In this document: one piece after another, positions 17,327 to 26,310 of the stretch
Layout: each line of letters starts with the position of its first letter
Position numbering within the stretch: the first letter of the stretch is position 1
Source: JAJPHW01 sp963771505
GTDB taxonomy: Bacteria > Acidobacteriota > Terriglobia > Terriglobales > Acidobacteriaceae
Direction: 5' to 3'
Assembly: GCA_963771505.1 (NCBI GenBank)
Contig: CAVYTO010000001.1
Span: 1,054,001-1,118,000 of the forward strand
DNA length: 64,000 bases
The notes under the pieces: generated by a model
The model's input: only the letters and a program-made list of their open reading frames with translations
The model's database searches: none
Told to the model about the DNA's origin: nothing
Position numbers and translations under genes: made by a program

Positions 17327-17902
17327 ATGACTTCACGAAAAACTCCGCGCGCGGCAAACCTGAAAGAGAAGTCGCAGCTGATGTCCGGCTCAGAGATTGA
17401 GCGGACCCTGGTTCGCCTCGCTCACGAAATTGTCGAGAAAAATGACGGCGCGGCGGATTTGGGCCTCGTTGGAATTCGCAGGCGCGGCGTTCCGCTCGCG
17501 AAGCGCCTGGCGGAGACGATTTCGAGAATTGAAAAGGCAGAAGTGCCGGTGGGCACGCTGGACATTACGCTTTATCGCGACGATTTGTCGACAGTCGGAT
17601 CTAAGCCAGTGGTGCAGAAGATGGATATCGGATTCTCCGTGGCCGGCATGAACATCGTTTTAGTGGACGACGTGTTGTATACCGGGCGAACGGTGCGTGC
17701 CGCCATGGATGCGCTGTTCGATCATGGACGGCCAAAGCGGGTTCAGCTTTGCGTGCTGATTGATCGTGGCCATCGCGAGCTTCCGATTGAGGCCGCATTC
17801 GTCGGACGGACAGTGCAGACTTCGAGCAGAGAAATTGTAGAAGTGCAGCTCAGCGAAATTGACGACGCGGATCGCGTACTTCTGGTGGAGAAAAGCGCTT
17901 GA
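17327..17902 (+). CDS. pyrR: PyrR bifunctional pyrimidine regulator / uracil phosphoribosyltransferase
   Basis: The ATG at 17327 gives 191 residues, close to the usual ~180. The PRPP-binding motif VLVDDVLYTGRTVRAAMDAL (~105-124) and flanking GIRRRG and LYRDDLS segments identify PyrR. In Bacillus it binds leader RNA of the pyr operon with UMP to promote attenuation and also makes UMP from uracil. It is the first gene of pyrR-pyrB-pyrC. I saw no convincing PyrR-binding leader and terminator in the ~80 bases before it, so regulation here is unproven. Confidence 0.93.
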   Translation: MTSRKTPRAANLKEKSQLMSGSEIERTLVRLAHEIVEKNDGAADLGLVGIRRRGVPLAKRLAETISRIEKAEVPVGTLDITLYRDDLSTVGSKPVVQKMDIGFSVAGMNIVLVDDVLYTGRTVRAAMDALFDHGRPKRVQLCVLIDRGHRELPIEAAFVGRTVQTSSREIVEVQLSEIDDADRVLLVEKSA

Positions 17903-17948
17903 GCGATTGTGAATCGACCGTTGTTCTCTAACTTGACTGAATAAGCCC

Positions 17949-18863
17949 ATGCCCAGCCCCGCGCGCGGATCTCTTCTCGGAATCGAGCATCTGGAACCGT
18001 CCGAGATTTCGGGCTACTTGCGGCTGGCGCGGAAAATGAATCCGCGCAAACCGTCGCCTCTACTTCGAAATAAAAAAGTGTTTCTGCTTTTTTACGAGGC
18101 TTCGACGCGCACGCGCAGCTCGTTTGAAGTCGCCGCGAAGTCGATGGGGGCGATGACGACGCTGATCCTGTCGAGCGGTTCGAGCATCGAAAAGGGCGAA
18201 TCGCTGCTGGATACCGGATATACGCTGCGAGCTGTTGGCGCCGATGTGATCGTCATTCGGCATCCGGAGGCGGGAGCGCCGCTGCTGATGGCGCGGCATC
18301 TGGATATTCCCGTCATCAACGCGGGCGATGGCATGCATGAGCATCCTTCGCAGGCGCTGCTTGACGCTTACACGATCCTTAAGCATAAGAAGACAATCAA
18401 GGGAGTTAAGATCGCGATCGTCGGCGACATTTATCACAGCCGCGTGGCAAGATCGGCCGTGTATTTGCTGACCAAGTTTGGCGCTCACATCACCCTGTGC
18501 GGACCCGAAGAATTCTTGCCCGAGGTGGCGACGTCGCTGGCTCCAGGGCTGAAGCTTACGCGATCCGTCGAAGATGCGGTTCGCGGCGTGGACGTGATTA
18601 TGGTCCTGCGGATGCAGAAAGAAAGATTGGGCGGCCAGGTAATCAGCGTGAACGATTACATTGAGCGTTATCAGATGAATGCGGAGCGGGTAAAGCTGGC
18701 GAAAAAAGATGCGATTGTCATGCATCCGGGGCCGGTGATTCGCGGCATGGAGTTCACATGGGACGTCGCCGATTGCCCGCAATCTGTAATTGTTGAAGAA
18801 GTCCGAAACGGGGTCCCAGTCCGGATGGCAATTCTCGCGAAGGCGCTGGGGAAGGCGAAATGA
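17949..18863 (+). CDS. pyrB: Aspartate carbamoyltransferase catalytic subunit
   Basis: A 304-residue ATCase with carbamoyl-phosphate motif STRTRSSFE (~54), HPSQALLDAYT (~133) and the aspartate-loop segment VLRMQKER (~218). It catalyses carbamoyl phosphate plus aspartate to carbamoyl aspartate, the committed step of pyrimidine synthesis. No pyrI is present. In this pyrR-pyrB-pyrC order the enzyme typically associates with dihydroorotase. The stop overlaps the pyrC ATG by four bases. Confidence 0.96.
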   Translation: MPSPARGSLLGIEHLEPSEISGYLRLARKMNPRKPSPLLRNKKVFLLFYEASTRTRSSFEVAAKSMGAMTTLILSSGSSIEKGESLLDTGYTLRAVGADVIVIRHPEAGAPLLMARHLDIPVINAGDGMHEHPSQALLDAYTILKHKKTIKGVKIAIVGDIYHSRVARSAVYLLTKFGAHITLCGPEEFLPEVATSLAPGLKLTRSVEDAVRGVDVIMVLRMQKERLGGQVISVNDYIERYQMNAERVKLAKKDAIVMHPGPVIRGMEFTWDVADCPQSVIVEEVRNGVPVRMAILAKALGKAK

Positions 18864-20167
18864 GCGGCGAATCGAAGGCCGGATCGTTACTGATCAAAGG
18901 CGGGCGCGTCGTTGACCCGGCAGCGACAACCGATGCCACGATGGATGTGCTTCTGCGCGATGGCCTGGTCGCCGAGATTGCCTTGCCGAACTCGATCCGC
19001 GAGAAAGCGGACGAAACTTTCGACGCGCGAGGGTTGATCGTTGCACCGGGATTTATCGACATCCACGTGCATCTGCGTGAGCCGGGCCAAGGTTATAAAG
19101 AAACCATTGCCAGCGGCACCGCCGCCGCCGCGGCGGGGGGCTTTACCTCGGTATGCTGCATGCCCAATACTCAGCCGGTGGTCGATTCCGCGGAATGGGT
19201 GACGTGGCTGCGCTCGCCGGAGCGCGGAGCGATCGTAAACGTTTTTCCCATTGCCGCCGCGACCAAAGCCAGTAAAGGCGCTGCGTTGACGGATTTCGCC
19301 GCTCTTCAGAAAGCGGGCGCAGTGGCCGTGACCGACGACGGCAAACCGATTTTGAGCGACGACATCATGCGGGACACATTGCGCATCGCCGCGCAGTTGA
19401 ATCTGCCCGTGATCCAGCATGCGGAAGATACGCGTCAGACCGAAGGCGCATCGATGAACGAAGGGCCAGCAGCGTTTCGGCTGGGACTGCGCGGCATGGC
19501 AGCTGCGGCCGAGGCCAGCATTGTGGAACGCGACCTGGAGCTGGCAAGGCAATTTGCCGGGGCGCGGCTGCATGTGGCCCATATATCCACTGAGGATGCG
19601 CTGAAGATTGTGCGTCGCGGCAAGGATTCCAGGATTGGCGTGACCTGCGAAGTGACGCCGCATCATTTTGCGCTGACCGATCAAGACGTCCGCGACTACA
19701 ACGCAAATTTCAAGATGAACCCGCCATTGCGTTCGACGGGCGATCGCGAAGCACTGATCGCCGCTCTTGCGGATGGAACGATTGACGCCATCGCCACGGA
19801 TCATGCTCCGCACGCTCCGCACGAAAAAATCATCGAATTTGCCCGCGCCGCATTCGGCATCACAGGACTCGAAACGGCGCTGGCATTGTCCATCACGAAA
19901 TTGCACCGCGATCGTCAGATTACGCTGAACCGGATCGTTGAACTTTTTACCTCCGGACCGGCCAGAGTCGTGAATCTCCAGAAGCGAGGATCGCTGGCGA
20001 AGGGAAATTATGCCGATGTGACGATTTTCGATCCGAAAAAGCGTTGGACCTACGATGTGAGTAAGTCCCGATCACGGTCGCACAACAGCCCGTTTGACGG
20101 ATGGGAGCTGGTGGGTAAGGTGGTTGCCACAATCGTGGGCGGGAGAACAGCTTATCGCGGCGATTAG
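18860..20167 (+). CDS. pyrC: Dihydroorotase
   Basis: A 435-residue class I dihydroorotase: the metal-binding DIHVHLREPGQ (~68), CMPNTQPV (~106), HAED (~182), HISTEDAL (~240) and TDHAPHAPHEK (~312) motifs are intact, so it should be active rather than an ATCase-supporting pseudoenzyme. It cyclises carbamoyl aspartate to dihydroorotate. Translationally coupled to pyrB through an ATGA overlap. Directly downstream lies a palindromic repeat that could end the operon transcript. Confidence 0.95.
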   Translation: MSGESKAGSLLIKGGRVVDPAATTDATMDVLLRDGLVAEIALPNSIREKADETFDARGLIVAPGFIDIHVHLREPGQGYKETIASGTAAAAAGGFTSVCCMPNTQPVVDSAEWVTWLRSPERGAIVNVFPIAAATKASKGAALTDFAALQKAGAVAVTDDGKPILSDDIMRDTLRIAAQLNLPVIQHAEDTRQTEGASMNEGPAAFRLGLRGMAAAAEASIVERDLELARQFAGARLHVAHISTEDALKIVRRGKDSRIGVTCEVTPHHFALTDQDVRDYNANFKMNPPLRSTGDREALIAALADGTIDAIATDHAPHAPHEKIIEFARAAFGITGLETALALSITKLHRDRQITLNRIVELFTSGPARVVNLQKRGSLAKGNYADVTIFDPKKRWTYDVSKSRSRSHNSPFDGWELVGKVVATIVGGRTAYRGD

Positions 20168-20172
20168 GGGTT

Positions 20173-20309
20173 CGTAGCGTGTCGTCCCTTCGGGACTCGC
20201 CGGGTGGGGCCATCAGAAGTCGCGAAGCGGAGGAGTCTGCTAGCCCGGCACGTGAGTGCCGGGCATGGGCGATTGCGATCAGAGTCCCGTCAGGGACGGC
20301 ACCGCTACG
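20173..20309. repeat. REP/MITE-like palindromic element between pyrC and kbl
   Basis: A ~137-bp element begins CGTAGCG (20173-20179) and ends CGCTACG (20303-20309). The terminal arms match over ~27 bases with a few mismatches, including GTCCC-loop-GGGACTC in both. Each arm folds on itself (20184-20196 and 20284-20297), and a central 9-bp perfect hairpin GCCCGGCAC / GTGCCGGGC (20243-20264) lies between. The right end contains the kbl stop codon (20305-20307). It is not coding. It could be a transposase-less mobile repeat and could act as a bidirectional terminator. Confidence 0.7.
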
Positions 20310-21519
20310 CCAGAATTCCCATCTTTTTACCAACGCGGCTTAAGACTTCGAGCGCCTGCTGCAACTGTTCTTTGGTATGGGTGGCGGTCATGATGGTGCG
20401 GATGCGGGCTTTTCCTTCCGGCACGGTTGGGAAAGCGATGCCCGTGCCTAATACTCCCTCATTGAAGAGTTCGCGCGAGAAATCCATCGTCAATTTGCCG
20501 TCGCCGATGATGATGGGCGTGATGGGCGTTTCGCTGGCGGGCGTGGCTTTACCGCCGATGTCGAAACCCAGCAGGCCAAGTTCTTTTTTCCAGAAACGAG
20601 TGTTTTCCCAAAGCATTTCCATGCGCTCGGGTTCGTTTTCGAGAACATCGAATGCTGCGATGCAGGTGGCGGCGACAGACGGCGGGTGAGAAGTCGAGAA
20701 CAAGAACGGACGCGCGCGATGGTAAAGGAAATCGATGAGATCGTGGGATCCGCAGACATAGCCGCCCAACGCGCCGATTGCCTTGGAGAGAGTCCCGACC
20801 TGAATGTCCACCCGGCCGTCGACCTTGAAATGGTCAATTGTGCCGCGGCCATTGCGGCCCAGCACGCCCGACGCATGGGCGTCGTCCACCATCATGATCG
20901 CGCCATATTTCTCGGCTGCATCGCATAGGCCGGGCAGCGGACCGATGTCTCCGTCCATGGAAAAGACGCCGTCGGTGATGAGCAGTTTTTTGCCCGGTTC
21001 ATCTTTCACGCTGGCGAGTTGTTCTTCGGCATGGGACACGTCTTTGTGGCGGAATACGAGAATTTTCGCCCGCGACAAGCGCGCGCCGTCGATGATGGAC
21101 GCGTGATTTAACGCATCCGAAATGATGAAATCGTCCTTGCCGAGAATGGCGGATACAGTGCCTGCATTGGCGGCGAATCCTGACTGAAAAACCACGCAGG
21201 CTTCGACATTCTTGAACTTGGCAATTTTCTGTTCCAGTTCCATGTGGATCGCCATGGTTCCGGCGATCGTGCGCACGGCGCCTGAGCCGACGCCAAATTT
21301 GCGTGTGGCTTCCAGGGCGGCTTCGCGAAGCTTGGGATGAGTGGTCAGGCCCAAATAATTGTTCGACGCAAGGTTGATGACTTTCTTGCCGTCGAATGTG
21401 CAGACCGCGGCTTGCTCGTCATCCAGCACTCGCAGGCGAAAGTGCGTGCCCTTGGCTTTGAGTTCGTTCAACTGGGTAGTGAGGTATGAAAGAGGATCGG
21501 TGCGGGTAATCGTTGGCAT
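20305..21519 (-). CDS. kbl: Glycine C-acetyltransferase (2-amino-3-ketobutyrate CoA ligase)
   Basis: A 404-residue PLP-dependent alpha-oxoamine synthase. Key elements are ASNNYLGLTTHPKLREA, FGVGSGAVRTIAGT, VDDAHASGVLG and the PLP lysine in GTLSKAIGALGGYVCG (~245). It cleaves 2-amino-3-oxobutyrate with CoA to glycine and acetyl-CoA in threonine breakdown. The sister families BioF and HemA are close, but the SYLTTQLNELKAKG opening and the AGTMAIHMELE segment favour Kbl. The usual partner threonine dehydrogenase (tdh) is not in the window. Its stop codon lies inside the palindromic element. Confidence 0.9.
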   Translation of the reverse strand: MPTITRTDPLSYLTTQLNELKAKGTHFRLRVLDDEQAAVCTFDGKKVINLASNNYLGLTTHPKLREAALEATRKFGVGSGAVRTIAGTMAIHMELEQKIAKFKNVEACVVFQSGFAANAGTVSAILGKDDFIISDALNHASIIDGARLSRAKILVFRHKDVSHAEEQLASVKDEPGKKLLITDGVFSMDGDIGPLPGLCDAAEKYGAIMMVDDAHASGVLGRNGRGTIDHFKVDGRVDIQVGTLSKAIGALGGYVCGSHDLIDFLYHRARPFLFSTSHPPSVAATCIAAFDVLENEPERMEMLWENTRFWKKELGLLGFDIGGKATPASETPITPIIIGDGKLTMDFSRELFNEGVLGTGIAFPTVPEGKARIRTIMTATHTKEQLQQALEVLSRVGKKMGILA

Positions 21520-21591
21520 GAAGGCTCCAGATCATGTGCCGTGAAGCACCGACTAGTCTAATACCGGCAATCGTGTTCGAGCCAATCGGAC

Positions 21592-22197
21592 TCAAGGGGC
21601 AAGTACGACGCGACGGCCAGCGATCTTGAACTTTCCGCCGATCAGGATGTTTAAGGCTTCCGAATAGGCGATGTGTTCCTGCTCGAGTATTCGGGCCGAG
21701 AGCGAAGCTTCGTCGTCCGTTGGAAGCACGGGGACAGTCTTCTGAACAATGATTGCGCCGTGGTCGAGTTCTTCGTCGACGAAGTGGACGGTGCATCCGG
21801 AGATTTGCACGCCGTAGGCGAAAGCCTGCTGCTGGGCTTCGAGCCCAGGAAACGAAGGTAGAAGAGAAGGATGAATGTTCAGAATTCGCTGGGGGAACTG
21901 TTGGACAAACCATGGCGAGAGCAGCCGCATGTAGCCCGCAAGGCAAACGAGATCGACCTTATGTTGTTGAAGGGCGGTAACGACTTCGCGGTCATGTTCG
22001 TCGCGGGATTTCCCTTTCGAGGGAATGGCAATGGCGGAAATGCCAAATTTGCGAGCTGTGTCGAGGCCTGCTGCTTCAGGTTTGTTCGAGATCACGGCCG
22101 CTACCATCGCGTCGCGGACGTTCCCTCGCGCGATGTTGTGGGCAATCGCCTCGAAATTCGATCCTCGTCCGGAAAGCAAAATGCCGATTCGTTTCAT
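21592..22197 (-). CDS. purN: Phosphoribosylglycinamide formyltransferase
   Basis: The start is the ATG at 22197 (MKRIGILLSGRGSNFEAIA), which matches the family N-terminus. The frame is open further upstream but without homology. The 202-residue protein has the GRGSNF phosphate loop, the folate/catalytic motif ILNIHPSLLPSFPGLEAQQQAF (Asn and His catalytic), and the downstream SGCTVHFVDEELDHGAIIVQ with the catalytic Asp. It transfers formyl from 10-formyl-THF to GAR in purine synthesis. Confidence 0.95.
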   Translation of the reverse strand: MKRIGILLSGRGSNFEAIAHNIARGNVRDAMVAAVISNKPEAAGLDTARKFGISAIAIPSKGKSRDEHDREVVTALQQHKVDLVCLAGYMRLLSPWFVQQFPQRILNIHPSLLPSFPGLEAQQQAFAYGVQISGCTVHFVDEELDHGAIIVQKTVPVLPTDDEASLSARILEQEHIAYSEALNILIGGKFKIAGRRVVLAP

Positions 22198-22273
22198 ATC
22201 GCTTGTAGCCGACCCATCATAATTCAGGCAGCCGCGGCGTAGGAACGGCGTGTCCGATATAATGGCGTGAACC

Positions 22274-22630
22274 ATGTACGAAGACTTCACGGCTACCGAT
22301 CGCTGGACCAGGAAGCCGGTTCACTGCGTTTACCAAGCCTTGATTGTGGCCATATCCACCCGCCACGCGGACGCGGTTGACGTTAAGTTCCTGCTCGATG
22401 GACGCGTAGTTTGGGTGGCCCTGCCTCTACCCGCATGGGTCGCCTACACAGCCCGCAGTGGCGCTCAGATTACGGACCCTTTGGCGGTCCAGATCGCGGG
22501 GCACTACCTGAAAACTGCGCTGGAGTCGGGTGAAGGCGTCGGGCGCGATATTTATGCGCTGACCGTCGAGCAAACTCTGCAGCATCTGGATGCCGTGACG
22601 CGGACCGAACCGGTTCCCGCGACGGCATAG
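22274..22630 (+). CDS. Hypothetical protein (118 aa)
   Basis: A soluble 118-residue protein with no signal peptide or membrane helix. The N-terminal half has alternating hydrophobic strands (CVYQALIVAISTR, VKFLLDGRVVWVALPLPAW). The C-terminal half looks helical (DPLAVQIAGHYLKTAL, TVEQTLQHLDAV). It is divergent from purN, with 76 bases between starts. No family recognised. Confidence 0.6.
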   Translation: MYEDFTATDRWTRKPVHCVYQALIVAISTRHADAVDVKFLLDGRVVWVALPLPAWVAYTARSGAQITDPLAVQIAGHYLKTALESGEGVGRDIYALTVEQTLQHLDAVTRTEPVPATA

Positions 22631-22733
22631 CCTTACTTCCCGCTTGCAACCTAAGTTACTTAAGACAGCTAATCGATCCACCCTTCCGCAAGGGACGAGC
22701 ATCGAATAGAGATATAATTCCTGTGAGAAACCG

Positions 22734-23951
22734 ATGTCTATGAAAACAAAGATTGCAGTGCTGGCAGCCTCGTCCCTCTTGGTTTTATTTGTGGTTGTCG
22801 GTGGTATGGACGGTGTACGAGCCTCGAGCAATGACGGCGCTTACCGGCAGATGCAGGTTTACAGCGAAGTGCTCTCGCGGGTCCAACAGGAATACGTAGA
22901 GCAACCCAACATGCCTGCGGTTACGGACGGGGCGCTGCACGGACTTCTTGAGTCCCTGGATGCCAACTCCAGCTATCTGACGCCAGCCGAATACACCGAC
23001 TACAAGTCGCACAAAGCCGGGGCGAAAGCCGATGTGGGGGCGGCGATATCGAAACGATTTGGCTACGCGTCGGTAATTGCGGTGATCCCCGGCAGCCCCG
23101 CGGAGAAGGCGGGCGTCGAACCATCCGACATTTTCGAAGCGATTGACGGTAAAAGCACGCGGGAAATTTCCCTGGCTGAAGTACACAACCTGCTTTCCGG
23201 CCAGCCGGGATCGAACGTAACGGTTTCAGTAGTGCGTGCGCGGCGCGCGGAACCGCAGAAGATCGTCATCACGCGGGATGTCGTTACAGTGCCCCCGGCG
23301 AGCGACAAGATGTTGTCGGACGGCATCGGCAAGATTCGTGTTGACACGTTTGCGAAGGGCGAGTCACAGGAAGTAGCGGCAAAGATTAAAGACCTCCAGA
23401 AGGCCGGCGCCAAGAAGCTGATTCTCGATCTGCGGAATTGCGCGGAAGGGGACGAGTCTGAGGGAGTCGCGACAGCCAATCTCTTCCTGAACCATGGAAT
23501 CATCACTTATCTTCAAGGCCAGAAGTATCCGCGGGAAGCGTTCAACGCGGACCCGGCCAAAGCTATCACCACTTTGCCAGTCGCTGTGCTGGTGAACAAA
23601 GGTACCTCTGGTGCAGCCGAAGTCGTGGCTGCCGCGCTGCTGGATAATGCCCGCGCCGACGTGGTGGGCGATAAGACCTTCGGCGATGGCTCGGTACAGA
23701 AGTTGATCGACTTGAAAGACGGGTCTGCGTTGATCCTCTCGATCGCGAAATACTATTCGCCGAGCGGTAAGGCGATTCAAGATACGGCGGTAACGCCAAA
23801 CGTCGTGGTGGCCGACGCCCAAGACGATTCCGCGGTTCCTGACGAGGATGAAAACGCGACCCCGGCGGATGAAACCAAAAAGGTTCAGCCGCCCGCTCAG
23901 GATGACCAGTTGCAGAAGGCGATTGAAGTCCTGAAAAACCGGGCCAGCTAG
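22734..23951 (+). CDS. PDZ / S41 peptidase-family protein with altered catalytic residues
   Basis: A 405-residue CtpA-like protein has an N-terminal membrane anchor (IAVLAASSLLVLFVVVGG), a helical region, a PDZ domain (~95-190, ASVIAVIPGSPAEKAGVEPSDIFEAIDG) and an S41 protease domain. Family members carry Ser in (T/S)-A-S-A-A/S-E and Lys in TFGKG. This protein reads T-S-G-A-A-E (~292) and TFGDG (~315), with the same spacing between the two motifs. Both catalytic positions (Ser to Gly, Lys to Asp) are therefore replaced. A Ser one residue earlier remains. It may be a non-proteolytic PDZ scaffold or use a shifted serine. Acidic, low-complexity C-terminus. The start may be ATG 22734 or 22740. 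Confidence 0.85.
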   Translation: MSMKTKIAVLAASSLLVLFVVVGGMDGVRASSNDGAYRQMQVYSEVLSRVQQEYVEQPNMPAVTDGALHGLLESLDANSSYLTPAEYTDYKSHKAGAKADVGAAISKRFGYASVIAVIPGSPAEKAGVEPSDIFEAIDGKSTREISLAEVHNLLSGQPGSNVTVSVVRARRAEPQKIVITRDVVTVPPASDKMLSDGIGKIRVDTFAKGESQEVAAKIKDLQKAGAKKLILDLRNCAEGDESEGVATANLFLNHGIITYLQGQKYPREAFNADPAKAITTLPVAVLVNKGTSGAAEVVAAALLDNARADVVGDKTFGDGSVQKLIDLKDGSALILSIAKYYSPSGKAIQDTAVTPNVVVADAQDDSAVPDEDENATPADETKKVQPPAQDDQLQKAIEVLKNRAS

Positions 23952-24084
23952 CAACAGTTTAAACTCCATCCGAAACGGCCCTGCATTCGGAGTTTCTCGA
24001 ATGCAGGCCATATAATCTCCACATCCATGCGGCTGAAACATGTAGGGCATTCCCAAGCCGCCTGGGGCTGCTTGATTTGCGCCG

Positions 24085-26304
24085 ATGCACACGACTTCTG
24101 AAGAAACGCCGCCGGCAGATGCTGCTCCAAGCAAGTTGCCGGGCCGATTGTTCTTCGGGCTACTGGTGGTTCTTGCCGCGTTAGTCGGAACCGGCACCGG
24201 CCTTTTGCTGGTCTACTCGACGAATCTGCCGCAGGTGGACGAACTGGAACGCTACCGGCCAGGCTCGATCACCGAGCTCTACGATGACCACGGCCGAGTC
24301 ATTGGTTCTTTCGCGTTGCAGCGCCGCGTTATCGCTTCATTCGACGACTATCCGCAGGTGCTTCGCGAGGCCCTGATTTCGACGGAAGACAAGACTTTCT
24401 ATCGGCACTTGGGCATTAACTTCTGGCGCATTGCGGGCGCGGCTTATCGTGACATCGAGTCTGGCGGTCGGGTGCAGGGAGCGTCCACGCTCACGATGCA
24501 ATTGGCGCGCAATCTGTTTCTGTCTCCCGACCGTTCGTTCCATCGCAAAATTCAGGAAGCCTTGCTGGCGATGCAGATCGAACGCCGATTCACGAAAGGC
24601 CAGATTCTCACGCTGTACCTGAATCAGATTTATCTTGGCCACGGCGTTTATGGCTTCGAAGCCGCGTCGGAGTTTTATTTCGACAAGCCGGCAAAGCAAC
24701 TGACGCTCGACGAGGCCGCGATGTTGTGCGGGCTTCCGAAATCGCCGACCTTTTATTCGCCGATCACTCACCCTGACCGGTCGCAGAAGCGCCGCAACTT
24801 GGTGATCAATAACATGCTCGAAGATGGCAAGATCACGGCCGCGCAGGCCAGCGAAGCGCGCAACCAACCACTGCAATTGCATCTTCATCACGAGCCGAAC
24901 TCGCTCGCGCCGTATTTTGTGGAAGAAATCCGCCGCTACCTGGAAAACAAATATGGGACCGACCAGGTCCACGAGGGAGGCCTGCGTGTCTACACATCAC
25001 TCGACATGGACATGCAGCGCTTCGCCGACCAGGCAGTGCTCGATGGTCTTGCCGCCTACGAACGCCGCCATGGATGGAAGGGGCCTTTGCGCAACATCCT
25101 GGGCGCGGGTACGACGCTGGAGAATTATCAGCATCCCGATTGGGACGACGAACCGGAAGTGGACGGCTATACGCACGCGTTGGTGACCGCGTCCACGGTC
25201 AGTTCGGCGACGGTGAAAATCGGGCGCTATTCCGCGAGCATCACGCCTGCCGACATTGCCTGGACCCAACGAAAAATGGCGGACATTCTTCATCCCGGCG
25301 ACATTGCTTACGTGAAGCTGTTGACGCTCGCGGGTGGCAGAGCGGTGGTCAGTCTCGAGCAGGATTCAGGCGCGCAAGGCGCGCTGGTCGCGCTGGACAA
25401 CGCCACCGGGGAAATCAAAGCGATGGTGGGCGGCCGCGACGCGAATGAATCGAAATTCAATCGCGCCACTCAAGCCCTGCGCCAGGTGGGGTCGTCGTTT
25501 AAGCCGTACGTTTACACTGCGGCCATCGAGCAGGGCGCACATCCAGACGACACGATCGTAGATGGGCCGGTCACTTTCCAGACTGCGTCGGGCCCGTACA
25601 CTCCCCATAATTACGAAGAGCGGTTCGAAGGAACCATTACCCTGCGCCGGGCCTTGGCGCAATCGCTAAATATTCCAGCGCTGAAGCTCGCAGACAGCCT
25701 CGGGATTAAAACGGTGATCGATTATGCGCGCCGCTTCGGAATTACATCCACTTTGCCGCCCTATTTGCCGGTGGCTTTAGGCGCGGCAGAAGTGACCTTG
25801 TTCGAACAGACGTCGGCTTACAGCGTTTTTCCGGACGATGGTGTTCGCGTAGTTCCGCGCTACATCACCAAGGTGACTGACTACGAAGGCCGCGTACTGG
25901 AGCAGGACTTCCCCGACGCCAAAGACGTGATCAGCGCGCGGACCGCGCGAACCATGACTTCGATGTTGGAAGAAGTGGTGCAACATGGCACCGCGGTTGC
26001 TGCTAATACGATGAAGCTGCCGCTGGCTGGGAAAACCGGAACTACCAACGACTTTACCGATGCCTGGTTTGTTGGATTCTCGCCTGGTATCACCACCGGA
26101 GTTTGGGTCGGGTACGACGAAAAAAAATCGCTGGGAACCAAGGAGACAGGCGCGCGCGCGGCATTGCCGATCTGGATGGAGTTTATGAAACCAGCATTAG
26201 CCGGGAAAGATGTGGGGGAGTTTCAGCCTGCTCCTGATGCACCCTCGCCCGGAAGTAAAGTGGATACGCCCGATACCGCGCCGGCCGCGGACGAAGCGAG
26301 GTAA
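24085..26304 (+). CDS. mrcA: Penicillin-binding protein 1A (transglycosylase/transpeptidase)
   Basis: A 739-residue bifunctional class A PBP. It has a cytoplasmic N-terminus and a single membrane anchor (LFFGLLVVLAALVGTGTGLLLVY). The GT51 transglycosylase contains EDKTFYRHLGIN (catalytic Glu), GASTLTMQLARN and RKIQEALLAMQIE. The transpeptidase has the active-site SSFK (~476), the SLN motif (~529) and GKTGTTND (~649). It polymerises and cross-links peptidoglycan in the periplasm. All catalytic motifs are intact. Convergent with the C26 amidotransferase gene, 6 bases apart. Confidence 0.95.
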   Translation: MHTTSEETPPADAAPSKLPGRLFFGLLVVLAALVGTGTGLLLVYSTNLPQVDELERYRPGSITELYDDHGRVIGSFALQRRVIASFDDYPQVLREALISTEDKTFYRHLGINFWRIAGAAYRDIESGGRVQGASTLTMQLARNLFLSPDRSFHRKIQEALLAMQIERRFTKGQILTLYLNQIYLGHGVYGFEAASEFYFDKPAKQLTLDEAAMLCGLPKSPTFYSPITHPDRSQKRRNLVINNMLEDGKITAAQASEARNQPLQLHLHHEPNSLAPYFVEEIRRYLENKYGTDQVHEGGLRVYTSLDMDMQRFADQAVLDGLAAYERRHGWKGPLRNILGAGTTLENYQHPDWDDEPEVDGYTHALVTASTVSSATVKIGRYSASITPADIAWTQRKMADILHPGDIAYVKLLTLAGGRAVVSLEQDSGAQGALVALDNATGEIKAMVGGRDANESKFNRATQALRQVGSSFKPYVYTAAIEQGAHPDDTIVDGPVTFQTASGPYTPHNYEERFEGTITLRRALAQSLNIPALKLADSLGIKTVIDYARRFGITSTLPPYLPVALGAAEVTLFEQTSAYSVFPDDGVRVVPRYITKVTDYEGRVLEQDFPDAKDVISARTARTMTSMLEEVVQHGTAVAANTMKLPLAGKTGTTNDFTDAWFVGFSPGITTGVWVGYDEKKSLGTKETGARAALPIWMEFMKPALAGKDVGEFQPAPDAPSPGSKVDTPDTAPAADEAR

Positions 26305-26310
26305 CACGAA

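Noticed and set aside
18887..19906. Long 339-codon minus-strand frame opposite pyrC
   Set aside because: It is a GC-rich shadow of a clearly homologous gene. Its protein matches no family and has no ribosome site.
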